Position numbers and translations under genes: made by a program
Shown here: positions 34,601 to 48,446 of the stretch, in pieces
Numbering within the stretch: position 1 is the stretch's first letter
How the letters are laid out: the number at the start of each line of letters is the position of its first letter
Notes under the pieces: model-generated
Database searches by the model: none
What the model was told of the DNA's origin: nothing
The model's input: only the letters and a program-made list of their open reading frames with translations
Assembly: GCA_020002185.1 (NCBI GenBank)
Contig: CM034539.1
Coordinates: 29,529,750 to 29,593,749, forward strand
DNA: 64,000 bases
Source of the DNA: Paraescarpia echinospica
Taxonomy: Eukaryota > Annelida > Polychaeta > Sabellida > Siboglinidae
Direction of reading: 5' to 3'

Positions 34601-37600
34601 AAAAATGACAATATTACTGCATTTCAGCAGAACGGCACAACTCATGAACTTGGGACACGCAAATGTATTACATTTGTTAGACATTGTACTAAAAGTTTAT
34701 ATTTTGTTTGCAGGATAAGAACAAACCGGTGGCCATCAAATGCATCACTAAGAAGAACTTAGCCAAGTCACAGAGCCTGCTTAGCAAGGAGATAAAGATT
34801 CTCAAGGTAAGATATTTCATGTACATATATCTTTTTCATCTATATCTAGACCAGATTCTCTGTCATTGTGAAAATGGGCAGAAATGCAGAACTACAGCAA
34901 ACAGAGCATGACAGCAGCCATGTGTGTTCTTCTTTGTCCCTGCAGTCTAGGGTGAGACTAGCATCAAAACTGGTCCTTGATTTTTGTCTCCTGTCACTTA
35001 TATCTGTTTATGGCTGTCACCACCTTGCATCTCAACACCCCAACCCTGTTCTTCCCTCTCAATCCCATCAATCTCTTCTCAACATCTTCCCATCTCAGTC
35101 ATGGTCATACATTGGTCATTCACTTTTCCTTCTACCATCTACTCTGAGCATGTTGTCTGTTCCCTTCCATTCATTCACTTTAATCAACTTCTCACTGTTC
35201 AACTTCCTCCCTCTCTTATGCCAACCTATTGTTTTTATTGTTAGTATAGTGTAATATACATGTACGTGCAAATAACTCCAATTTCCAGCAAATTTAGAAA
35301 AATTTATCTGCGGATTGTACAGACAAAGTACAAACACGTCGTGAATGTTATTAATTATTTGTGGAAATGACATGTATTATGAGACATTGAAATTACAATG
35401 ATATTAACTTAAATAACCAGTATTTTTATGACGACATCAATATTAATAATTTACAAGTTGCTGTCACGGTTCAAATTAATATTCTATTGTCATCAGCAAT
35501 AACAACACCAGTCTGGGTATTCTGTTACCTGGTATTAATCATCCATTGTCAAGAAGTGTAGATATAATAAGGTTCCCATTACATCCCTACCCCATGGGGT
35601 ATGACATTGGTGTCAGCCTGTCCAAACCTGCAATGCACCATGCATCTGTAATGTCACCCCCAATGTCACAGTATATCTCTGTCAGACAGTCCCTCCTGTC
35701 ACAGCGTGTTGGTGACAATGCAGACACCCATAGAGGACTTTGACCAACGGAAAACCTACTCTGTTTCACTCATTCATTCCCCTGTTCTAGACAACGTAGG
35801 GATTTGATGATGTGGTTGTTTTCTTGCGTGTAAAATTTTTGAGTTTCCTGTACTGTTGTTTTACCAGTTTGCAAAAAAATTGTGAGAATAATGGGTCATC
35901 TAGATCTAAAAAAATGATGTTGATTTCTAACAGTCATGTTAGAAAGACATTATGAATATGTCTGGCTTCTGTTAATTGTTCTGTTTATTTGATATCATAT
36001 AATCATTCAGATATGTTGTTTTGCATTGTGCAATTGTGTGAAAAAAACATGTTGTACCAGTGGGTAAGAAAAATCTATTGCAAGTGTGAAAACCTATTGT
36101 TAAATGACTTTCATTGTTATTTTCATACAGTATTTCGTGCAGTTCCATATGGTAAAATATACACTTATATAAATGTTTGACCTGAGCTTCTCCTGAGCAC
36201 CATATGGCAACAATAGACATGAGTCGTGTGACTGGGAAGAACCCAAGACTACAGCGTAAAATCTTGCGTAACATAATTGAATTTATTTATTCAACATTCA
36301 ATATAAGTACAAAGTGTAATTTCAAATAAGGTGTAAACTTGCACATTTGTAAGCTAATCCATCATAAACAGTGGAACAATGAAAAATATAGTTAACCATT
36401 GAACAATAAGAAAATGTTGAAGGGAAATGCAAGAAGCTATAAACTTATAAATAGCATTCCCCATACTGTACAATTGCACTGGTACAATACATACACAATA
36501 TATAACTTAAAATTAAGTTAGATTTAAACTACCTGAAGGTATGGTAGTTGATGCATGTATAATAACAAACATAAATTTAATTTTTATTATAAAATAATAT
36601 TTTGTGAAGATATTTAGGTTTAAAAGCTAAACAAAATTATGGCGATTACATACACAGAAACATATTTATCAGATATAAATTTGCTAATTCTGATCCTGCA
36701 TGCCTGCGTTGTCCTACATGGATATGGCATGGTCAGTCCAGAAGAACAATTGACCCTTTAGCCTTGCATGAGTTGACAAGGTGACTAGGGTCTTCTGTAT
36801 GTACTCAACCTATATGCACAGGTCTCCAGGCAAGCTCATCACTCCAGTGACCTAAGCCAGCCTACTGACACACATTAAAGCAGGCCATGCATTCTCTGTG
36901 GACAAACAGCACATGTCGTAAAACCTGACTGACCTACAGGGCAGGCATGCAGTTTTCTTACCATGTATAACATTTGGCAGAATTACGTATACCTTAAAAC
37001 ATATTTTACCAGTATTTGTTTGCTATGAACGTTTGTGCATACACAAATACCAATATCCATGTACAAATGTGAACGTGCATGCATGCAACTTTTATAACCA
37101 AACAGTACTATTTCTTAAACAATTTTTTTAGTATTTTTGAATATTATATTGCATTATCTCACAAAGTTACCGGGTATAATGTGAACAAATGTTTGCCTAA
37201 TAATGCATGCAGACATTTTTAAGAATGTATCGTGTTATACATCTATCCTTGTAAGTTGTAATGAAAAGTTTATATACTGAACATTGCACAGATCTATATC
37301 GACAACATCTCATTTTGCCTACATGGGTGTACATTGCAGCATACATGGGTGTACATTGCAGCATACATGGGTGTACATTGCAGCATACATGGGTGTACAT
37401 TGCAGCATACATGGGTGTACATTGCAGCATACATGGGTGTACGTTGCAGCATACATGGGTACATTGCAGCATACATGGGTGTACATTGCAGCATACATGG
37501 GTGTACATTGCAGCATACATGGGTGTACATTGCAGCATACATTGCAGCATACATGGGTGTACATTGCAGCATACATGGGTGTACGTTGCAGCATACATGG

Positions 37601-40600
37601 GTGTACATTGCAGCATACATGGGTGTACATTGCAGCATACATGGGTGTACATTGCAGCATACATGGGTGTACATTGCAGCATACATGGGTGTATTGCAGC
37701 ATACATGGGTGTACGTTGCAGCATACATGGGTGTACATTGCAGCATACATGGGTGTACATTGCAGCATACATGGGTGTACATTGCAGCATACATTGCAGC
37801 ATACATGGGTGTACATTGCAGCATACATGGGTGTACATTGCAGCATACATGGGTGTACATTGCAGCATACATGGGTGTACATTGCAGCATACATGGGTGT
37901 ACGTTGCAGCATACATGGGTGTACATTGCAGCATACATGGGTGTACATTGCAGCATACATGGGTGTACATTGCAGCATACATGGGTGTACATTGCAGCAT
38001 ACATGGGTGTACATTGCAGCATGACAACAAATTGAAAGTTACTTTTTCAACTATCACGTTGCTATCGTTGCACTGTTAAATTAGTATCATTGACCACTTT
38101 GTCATAGACACATTGTAAGATCAGAGTTACATTATGTTAACAGCTAGTACTGTTTATCAATTATATAATAAAAAGCTGTTAAAATACTTCACTTGAAGAT
38201 GAAGTGTGGCCTTTACCGTGTGTTTCCTGTCACTCTACTCTGTTAAAAATAATTCTAAAGTGTAAAATGCAGCTTCACTGTGTTGATCAGTAACACTGGC
38301 TAAGCACTTGGTTTAAAAATATAATTACTTTTGCTGATGTTGACAATAAGAAGGCTATTTATTCTCTTCCGCTCGAGCACACCAGTTGCTACTGGCCCAC
38401 AATGCTGCCAGTTGTAGCTTAAAATAGTTATTTACAGGTGCAGTGCTGTTTTTTATGTATTATATTTGGTTTCGAAACTGGGCCCTTGCCAAGGAACTAT
38501 CTAGATTTTGGTGTTTTATTGCACTGATTTATACTGTAACAGAGTACGTATCAGTGTAGATACTTGTATTGTTTTATTGCACTGATTTATACTGTAACAG
38601 AGTACGTATCAGTGTAGATACTTGTAATTGTTTCTGTCAATGTGTGTAGAAGGTTGCTCTGTTTTGAAGACGCCGGCTGATTTATGCCATTCTGATGTGC
38701 AGGTCAAATGTACTGTGGCTAAGCTATGCCAGTGCAGCATGCTGGAGTAATGAAGGTCGTTCACGAAGAAGCTTTGACTCAAAGGTCGAGCGTGTATCCA
38801 TATGTCTTGGCTATAAATAGACCTGTCCAAAATGCTTGATTAAACAACCCAGGTATCTTTGTGGAAATTAAGGTGTTAAGTGTAGGGCGGGCACTCGGTT
38901 TTGCATACTGGGTCTTTTGTGTCAGCTGTAGGTATTCCCATGTAGCTGAGATACCTGATCCTTACCAATGACTGCTGGGGCTGGGGTATAGGGTAATCTT
39001 ACTGCTCAAGCACCAGGCATTGATAAAGGCTATCTGTATTTTGCTGGAAGGACAGAATTTAATACCCTTGGAGTGCTGGTTTTCTGTCAGGGCAAGTTAT
39101 AGAGTGTCATTATAGGCTGTCTTTATCTGTTGGTGATTGGAAAAAATATTAACAAAATGCAAAATGTTATCTATCTAATTTACTGCTGTGCTGTGTATAT
39201 GTATGTTAATTATACCTTGTAGCTGGTTATGAAAAGATATTGCTGGCTTGCTGCATGCTGGTTTTATTGTCAAAGCGACAAGTGGAATTCCAGATACCCT
39301 GGCGTTACCTTTAGCGTACTGGTAACTGTGGATCTAGGACAGCCCCTGGAGGGGTTTGTTTACATTCATTGATCAGTCTGAGCTCCTTGCAAAAAGCCAT
39401 TTTTGTAACACCAGGCCATATGGTGTTAATAGAGCTGAACACGTTTTACTGTAAAATTGAGAACAACATTATTTTATTGGAAAGCTAAAAGTTGTCTGGG
39501 ATTTATCAAATCAAATTTATTTTAACTCAGTACAAATCAAATTAAGACAAATCATATATATTTATACATATATAATGATTGCATCATATTTTTAACTATA
39601 TATCGTTTGATGTTATTTATTTATTTGCATTAACCGTTGTAAAGCGCCCCAGAACAATTATTGGACGGGGAGTTATATAAGAAATAAATTATTATTATAT
39701 AAAAATGTAACGAGAACAAGAAGGGAAGAACATTATATAATGTTACACACCCCTTATCATATCATTCAATTTACAGCCTCATATTTTCTGGCTGAAATAA
39801 GAATTGTAAAGACTGGAAAGTTATGTAATAACTAACTTAATTTGGTCAGTTTGTTTACAATTTTATTTATTTATATATCTTTTTAAGACACAAGAATGAG
39901 TTGGTTGGTTTATACAAATAAATTCACAACAAAATGCCTATCGTAGGCTGGTACCTTGTATCAAACCAATCATTCTACATGATATCATTACTGCCATGAA
40001 CAGTTTAAATCATGTTTTTATTTTTCACAAACTGGGTTTCATATTCCATATTTCATATAAAATATAAGAAATTCTTGAACAAATATTGGGTCTGTAAACC
40101 AATACATAAAAAAACTGGTCTGTAAACCAATAAATAAAAAAACTGGCCTTACTATAATATGGATTGGTCATATCTGTGAGATTATATAAAGAAGCACCTT
40201 GTGTTCATCTACTGGTTATATGTATTTAGAGCACAGTTTCGTCAGCTGCCCGTTCTTACCGAGACCATTGATTGTGGCTATAAATAAACCTTACACATGA
40301 TGGATCTGGCCTGAGAAATATTAAACTATGACTTGAACATGTATATTTTATTATGTGTTTACTGCGTCTGAGCCAAATGTTGCACCTATGACGCATTAAA
40401 ACGATGAGATAATATATCACTCTTCTCATACTGCGTAGTTTTATGCAGTGAAGGTCGACGTGGGAAACGAAGAAAACACATCTACTGTGTTGTTTATTTG
40501 TCAGGTTATGGAATAATGTGTAATTGTGTGTAATTTTAATGTGTGTAAAGACGCCGTATATTAAGCACACCACATCTGGTATATAAAAGTATGTCAGTAT

Positions 40601-43600
40601 CTAGATCACCTGTAAATTTGGGACATTTGGGGAGGAGGGTATGTGGCCTGGATCAAGGGGGGTAACTGGGTAATGTGTGGACCTTGACACAGTGGCAGTC
40701 TTCCTTTTTAGACTTGTTTCAAAAATATCAAGACATTCGCAGAAAACAGACTGTATTCCTGCTTATCAGAATGACAACAGCAGGAAATGTTGCAGATTAC
40801 TAGAAACGGCCTGTGTGCAGCCAATGTAGGGTGTGTGTATTGTCACGGTATGTCAGTAAGATATAGCAGTACAGATATATACGTCATTAAATAGCCTTGA
40901 TTATCCAGGTTCCGTATTGTGGCGCCACTGTTTGTCCTCACAAGAGAGCCTCGATCCAAAGACGTTTTCCTACTTCTGACAACGATGATTCATTACCTTG
41001 AATTAGGGTAACCAGTGAAATTGTCTACTCTTGTTAAATAAAAGTAATTTTGTTTAATTTATGCAAAGCATGCAAACCAACTTTATGCTTTAATTATGTT
41101 GACACACGTTACATAATATAATAAAACTATTGCAAACGTTTATGTTACAGGTTCATATCCCTTAATAGACAATACATTGTACACTGTTAATTTAGATTAT
41201 ACAAACCATTTTTATATGGTGTTAATTCGACACATAAATGCAGGCTCTGTCACTGAAACAAACTGTTGTGTTCTGATGGTAGCAGTCAAACCAAACCGTC
41301 TGCTGCTAGACATTCTTGAAGTCTTCCCAGTTCACACAGTCGGGCAAGAGTCGACTAAGCGGGACTAGTGATGTAGGATCCTCACTAGAAAGAAACCATG
41401 TATCAGGCAAAATCAGATCTGTCACATCTTATGGATTTCCTATAAAACTGTGGAATTGTGTGATCAATACGGTTGTTGATACCGATGGTACAGAGGCAAA
41501 TTCCCATCATAACCTAGCAGATTGTATGGAAGAGGAAGAGAGAGGGAGAACGAAAGACATCGTGGGTTGTTTTTATGATCATTATTTGTTTACATTGAAG
41601 TACATTTGGTTGGGTTTTCCCTGGCTGTATGGGTATCAAATTGTCATTTCCATTTGGGATGAGAATCTGTGGGACCAGAGGTTATTTTTAGAGTTCTTGA
41701 AAGGGGAATGCTACAAGGTCCAAGGCCCAGGCAGTTATTTCTATAGTGGCAGACATTACACTGCAATGACCGTGGCCATTATTTCAGCCAGGCTTGCCCA
41801 TCCTTTATAGTTGTATACAACACAACTATGGCTCTTCCTCGTGGCAAGTTGCCCGTCAGGAGATCTGTTGTTGTCCAGTTTTGTTGATCAACAAAACTAT
41901 AACTGCTGCTGGGGTTTGAATGTTGCATCTGTTATGCTAAAGGAGACAGGCTGAAGGAATTACATCGCGTGTTGTCACTGCACTGCACAGATGATAGATT
42001 AGTGTGTGCCATCTTTGTGGAATTATCATGAATATTTGAGCAGAAGACGGAGCTAAGTATGTTTTGAATGTCCTTGTAAGGTGAAGGATGTATGCACTGG
42101 CTTAAGGGGCAGAGGTCAAAGTGACCATTATGTCAGCCAAACTTGACCAATCTTTATACAAGACAACAATGATTTTTCCTCGTGGCAAACTGCCATTCAG
42201 AAGATTTAGCGTTGTCCAGTTTTGTTGCTGGACAACGTAATGGTTATACGGTTATACCAACTGGACACTTTGTAGTGACTCATCAGTTCTATTCTGACCA
42301 GTTACTGTTGTTTACATGCCTGTTTACATTTGTGATTGCCATACCCTTTGTTCAGTCAACTGTCATCAATCACTTGAGTAAGGCGTCTAGTAGAACTATC
42401 TGGAAACTTTTGATGTGACGCATTTTGAAATGTTAAATGTAGGACCACTGCACTGTAAAGTCATGACTGGTTGCACGCTTATTGCGTGTTTGATGTTTTC
42501 TCTCCCCAGCATGGGAGAATATGCCTTAGAATATTTTGTTATGAAATCAGAGTTAGTATAGTTTATTATCTACAATGTAACTGTCAAGCCAAAATGGGTC
42601 GAATCCAACCCTTTTTTGGTTACAAAATAATGTTCATCTATTATCTAGGTCAGTATTCAGTCCTACAGCAGCTCAGGCTGCTTTAAGCATCACTTAAACA
42701 CCATCTCAACTGTTGGGAAGTTTTAAGCCATGTTGTAGTTACTACATAAAAACTATGTTTGTTTAATCTACCACTTATTTTCATAACTGAATGATTCAAG
42801 GGTGAAGTGGAATGAAAAAGCTTTGACCTGAACAACAGTAAGATTTAGAAGAGGATTTCAATCTCAGTTCTCTTTAGTAAACTTTCATCACATTGGTTAG
42901 ATGTCACGCTATTCATAGTTTTGTTTCTAAAGGATTGTTGATTATTGCCAGCTGTTGTATGCAAACAATACGTTGTAGTTATATATTATTTGCGCTACAC
43001 TTCATGAGGAGAATGGGTGTGTCATTGTCTAAAAATAATTGAGCACTACCACTTACGCAGACCACTTCATTGTGCATGGGACATACGCAAAAACAATCAG
43101 TGTTTAATTAGATTACGTGCAATAATTCCATGCAAACGCGCATATATAATAATACACATTTCCCACAATCCCCAAAAATTATAACTATGTGTGAATAATC
43201 TGCAGTTGACACATATTCTTGGAAGTGTTTTCAATGATCAAGTATGATCTGGTTTGCCTTAAAATTCATCAGGAATAATTAACGCAGGGATGAAAGAGAG
43301 CTTACGTGTAATCTTCCGAGAAAGCCAGCAAGGCTGTCACATTGTCTTTGGGCAGTGAATGTAGATGACAGGTGAAGTTAACACATTGTTCTTGTTCTAG
43401 GAACTCAAGCTGTCTGAGTGTCATCATTACTATCGTAATTATCATATTACAGCCCAGGGAAGCAGGCCAGGAATAGCCAGCTGGAATAAATTTCCTTTGC
43501 TGTGAAAACATGATATCCCATCTCCAGTTCAATATGGAAATGAACATCAGGTGATATCGCCCATATTTTAGCTTTGAACAAAAAGCATGATATAGTTACT

Positions 43601-46600
43601 GGGTAATTAGTGGGGAATTAATTAGTTTTCTGTTTGTATGTACAGTTAGACCGATGAAGGTGACACACAATATGTACGTGTGTATATACATTTATATATA
43701 TGGGTTTACACATTTTGATCACGTGACATTCCACCACAGTGTGCAAAGTATGACGTTTCATCACAAGTCTATGACGTTTTGTGACAGAGCAGATGAAACA
43801 TGTTAATGTTTGCAAAACAGAGACAAAGTGAATCTTGTGAGAGGATTTGTTCTCGCGTTACAAACACACTAAAAGTGAAGCATTCACTTTTAAGTTTAAA
43901 AAGGGTTATCGTTATAACTAACAGACAAGTCAAACACTTTTGTAAAAACATAGACAAAGTGAGACTTTTAAAGAGGTGATAACAGTAGTACTAATAGAAT
44001 TAAAAATTTGGTCACTTGACATTCTGTCATGAAGTACAGTGTATACCGTCACACTTTCACTTCATGACAGAATGTCAAGTGACCAAATGTTGTGCATGGG
44101 TAAAGGGTAATCAGAGACAGAAAGTAGGACGTATCATGTTTTTCTTTACAGCTCACCGCTAAAATATGGGCGACATCACCCAACGTTCATTTCCTGGGTG
44201 CAGTCAGCTGTAAAACAGGAACCTGGCATTGGTTGTTGGCACGGAACCTGCCGACTGACTCCTGCAGAGTCTTACTAGGAAGCGGTAATAGCTTAAAACA
44301 TTTCCGTGTGCGTCTTATGTTTGTGCATATATGATGTGGTTAAACATGAGCAAGTTGCATGCAACGTCTGCTGTAATGGTGTGTATGTGTATGAAGGTAG
44401 AGCAGGTCCTTCACTGTATGTACATGCCATTTGAGTGTCGACTCTATGTATTACACATGTGCTGCTTAAAGCCGGTTGTATTCACTCCCAGCATTGTTAT
44501 GCAGCAGTCGGATTTAAATCTAATTTTGCTATGAAGCACCTGCAGGCTATCATGGCTATGTGATCTGGAAACTGTAGTGTTATTTATAATGTCTGCATTT
44601 GCAGGATTACCAACGTTTCTAGAAATCAATAGAGTAAATTAGTAAATTATTTAAAGTTCAAAATGGAGGGTGTATCGGCACTGGTACTGCATAGTTATTT
44701 GTTTATACATAGAATTATCAAATAACATTCCTGTGACATTCCTCTATCCAGGTACATAACTTTTTAAATGCATAATGTACGCAGAAATGCAATATCGTGT
44801 TTGTTTATGCATGTGCAAACACATCTATATACGTACAGCCGTCTGGGTCAAGCCAGTGTCCAGTTATGAAACTAAATCAACAGGACATGTTACTATACAA
44901 ACAGCGGGATACAATATAACTTTCATCCACAGTATTAACCAATGATTCCCCAGAAGGTGGCCTCATGGACACCTACTGAAAGCACTGCACATAATAACTG
45001 CACACAAATACTGCTACAAGAAATGTTAAGAGCTATCATGTGTCCAGAGGTTACCTCGGGTTCACTGACCAATTGAATGTCAACATTCACCTAGGTAAAA
45101 CTTCTAACTCATCCACAAATCTGTTTATTGACCCACTTCGTACACTAGAGGTGTTGTGTGTAATTGGCAGGGTGTATTACAGAAATTTGGCCTTTGTAAT
45201 TAATACAGTGCGTTATCTTTTTCACTGCATATCAATACTTCATCAAGAGACCCATCCAGCCATCATTTGGATGGATAAAGTTTGCTTTTGGACGGGTGGA
45301 TATTTGAGGAACAAAAAAAGCTTATCCATTATTGACCGTCACTATGAAAATGTGTATAGATGTGTTTGCACATTAGTATATACCAGGACATTTTTGGGCC
45401 AGTAAAAATGTTCTGCTATATAGAGGCCTGCTGCATGTGTGTGCAAATCTGCAATGTAAGGTGATGTATTTGTTTATTGGCCTACTTTCTACAAGGTCTT
45501 GCACGAGTCTTATGCCACATGGCAGGTGTTCAGTTCATCTAATCTTCTCTCCTTTCTGTTGATGTTCTGTCTTTCTCTTCTATTCTCCGGGTCTTTCCTT
45601 CTGTCTTTCTGACCAGTCAGGTCATTTGGGAGCATATCAGTATCTTTCTTCCAGGTTCATGTCGTGTAAATAAGATGAGCACTGTGGATTATGGTGAAGC
45701 AACCATTTTCAAGCATTTTGTGTGCAGGGATCAAAATACAGTGGAATCTTGCTTGACGGTCACCTCACTAATACAGCCACCCTGCAATTAAGGTCACCCT
45801 AGAATAGTCCCAAATTATTACTGTAACAGTTAAGTACGTATAGGGAAAATAATCTCACAAATATGGCCACCTCGCCTTTGATGTCACTTTTGCACAGTCC
45901 CGAAAGTGACCTTATTATGGGGTTCCAATGTACTTATCAACCACAATGAGAGCACATTTGCAGACTGCAACAGTTCTGCTAAACACACGTGATTTAATTT
46001 CCAATTGCTGGTTGCATCTTATTAATAAATAGGATATGAAATCACCACTGTACACAAAGTCTTGTAATCTGTTTGAAAGTGTGGATCTGTGTATACTGAA
46101 AGTAGAGAGCATCGCTTAATTTGTTTACATGTTTACCAAGGTACTTTATGCTCCAATGACGTGCATTTACCTTCTGTCATCATTGTAGAAAGGGTCCTTA
46201 AGTTTGTCACGGTGTATAGCCAGGGCTGTGTTATCTCCTTGAGCTATCCAGGTGTGTATATTGACAGAAGAGACACGTTTGTCACATGCTGATAGTCGCG
46301 TGGTCACGATAACTGGCAAGGTTGATGCAGTAACATTCACGTGGACATGTGTGCATTGTGGTTTATCAGTCATGCTCTCTCCTCTGCGACAACAAAGAGC
46401 TCATCCATATGTTGTAATCTGTCTGTGGAGATGGAACAGTGGAGTTAGGAAACTAAGACAATCATGTCTGCTTGTATTTGGGAGCACCATTCACGTGTGT
46501 GCAGTTCCTCTTTTGGACTTTGAGTTAGTTACATGACGTAGAATCCTGGAGTTTGGGCTCGGAGTGTCTAGAGTTTGCACATGCTGCGAGCATCAGTTAC

Positions 46601-46787
46601 GCAGTATAACAAAGGAATATCTCACTTCAAATTCAGTACAGTGAAGTGCGTGCGTGTGGGTGGGTGGGTGCGTGAGTGTGCATGCGTATGTATGTGTGTG
46701 TGTGTTCGTGCATGTGTATGTTTTTGACTGGACAATGGCATTGTGTACTACTTCCTCAAATAAATGTTTAGGATACTTACAGTAGCT

Positions 46788-46818
<31 letters not shown>

Positions 46819-48415
46819 GGTTTCTTCAACCAAAATCTCCGTCCAGTTCTTTGATATATGAACTTATGACCTTAAATTACACTTTTAATCATTCTAACAA
46901 AGTTCATGGCTGATAACAATAGAATACTTGTTCGTATCATTATTACTATTAGTCCTAATTTTGGTATATCATTTTTTCACACATGCATGAATTTAGCACT
47001 TGCACACCTATCAAACTATCGAGAAGCTTGTGGATCTGGGTTGAAGATATTCTTGGCCTGTTCACAGAACTAGTTAGTTTGGATGATACTACGGCCATTG
47101 TAGCTGGTGTGAGGAAGGAATGAAGTGGTCACAGGTGACAGATGTGTGACATATGGGGTCAGCAATGTGTCACAGCTAATGTGACAGGGAACACCTGTGA
47201 TATGTCGTCACACAGGACAGTTTTATGTGACAGCTGAGTTTATAAGTGGTAATTATTATGTTAAATTATATGTGTATGACTGTACAGGTTTTACCATAAG
47301 TAAACATGTCAGTATAATGTGTGCGTGCTAGGCCCAAAGACCTAGACTTATATAGATTTTTTGGGACACTATTATAATAAAAAGCCAATATGGCCATCAA
47401 GCGGTGCGGAATTTTTTAGGCATGATAGCGAGTTGTCAGGGTTGACAAACAGAAAATGACCATGCAGCCACTGCCACATTTAAGGCCTGTGTATGTACAT
47501 ACATGTGTTTACATTATGTAGTATGCATGTACACATGTACCCATGATTGCATGTTTGTATGTATGTTTACAGTCACAGGGTAATTGTAACTGAAAAGTGA
47601 CTATTAAGCGAAGTTAAATGTAGAAATGATTTAATTAGTAAAGTACAGCACTAATAGTGACACCTTGCCATTAAGAGAAAAGGTCAGTAACCCAGTGCAG
47701 AAGAACCAGATTACCCCTAAAGTTATGATCTGTCACGAGTGTGTCAAAGGAAACAATACCTATATGTAGCCAGGTACATGGCTCTAGGTATTGACACAGA
47801 GACCAGGATAACAATGAAACAGCTTCACCCCTAGGTCACCTAAGTTGGTAGTTCAAAGTCAAGTTTTTGGTACTGAGTAAACAAATCCAATACAACAATA
47901 TTGTGCTGCGAACCAAAGACCTACATTGGACTATATGTATAGCATAGCTGGACAGTTCGATGAGGCAATTGTGATTCTGATTGGCTGATGATAGTCATAT
48001 CAGGCAAATATAACTTCTTTTGTGGTGCTGTGTTGAACAATTTATGGATTGCTTCATTACAATTGTAGGCACAATTGAAATGATTCATAGTGTATGCATA
48101 AAATGTAGTTTTAATTACAAGATCAAACTTTATTGATGAGCCAAAGTCCATTTTCAGTTTCAGTGTCATGTTATTATTTAGGTCACTTTGGTCCAGTTGC
48201 AAGGAAGCTAGCCTGTTAAAGCAAGGGTGTGCTATACATATTACACAATAGACAGATGCACATACCAGGTACACAGACACACACAGACGCACAGTGTATA
48301 TATAAATGTATAAACACACACATATACACACACATACACATCCAGACAGACACGCACAGACATACAGACACAATGACACACAGACACATGGACGAACAGA
48401 AAGATACACATACAT

Positions 48416-48446
<31 letters not shown>

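Noticed and set aside
37197..38079. ORFs of 231-286 codons on both strands
   Set aside because: All are translations of the 22-bp satellite, which lacks stop codons; several frames are open at once, so none is supported.
41316..41810. 164-codon ORF as a nested gene
   Set aside because: No recognisable domain, inside a ULK intron, no splice or promoter support; its tail overlaps a local duplication.
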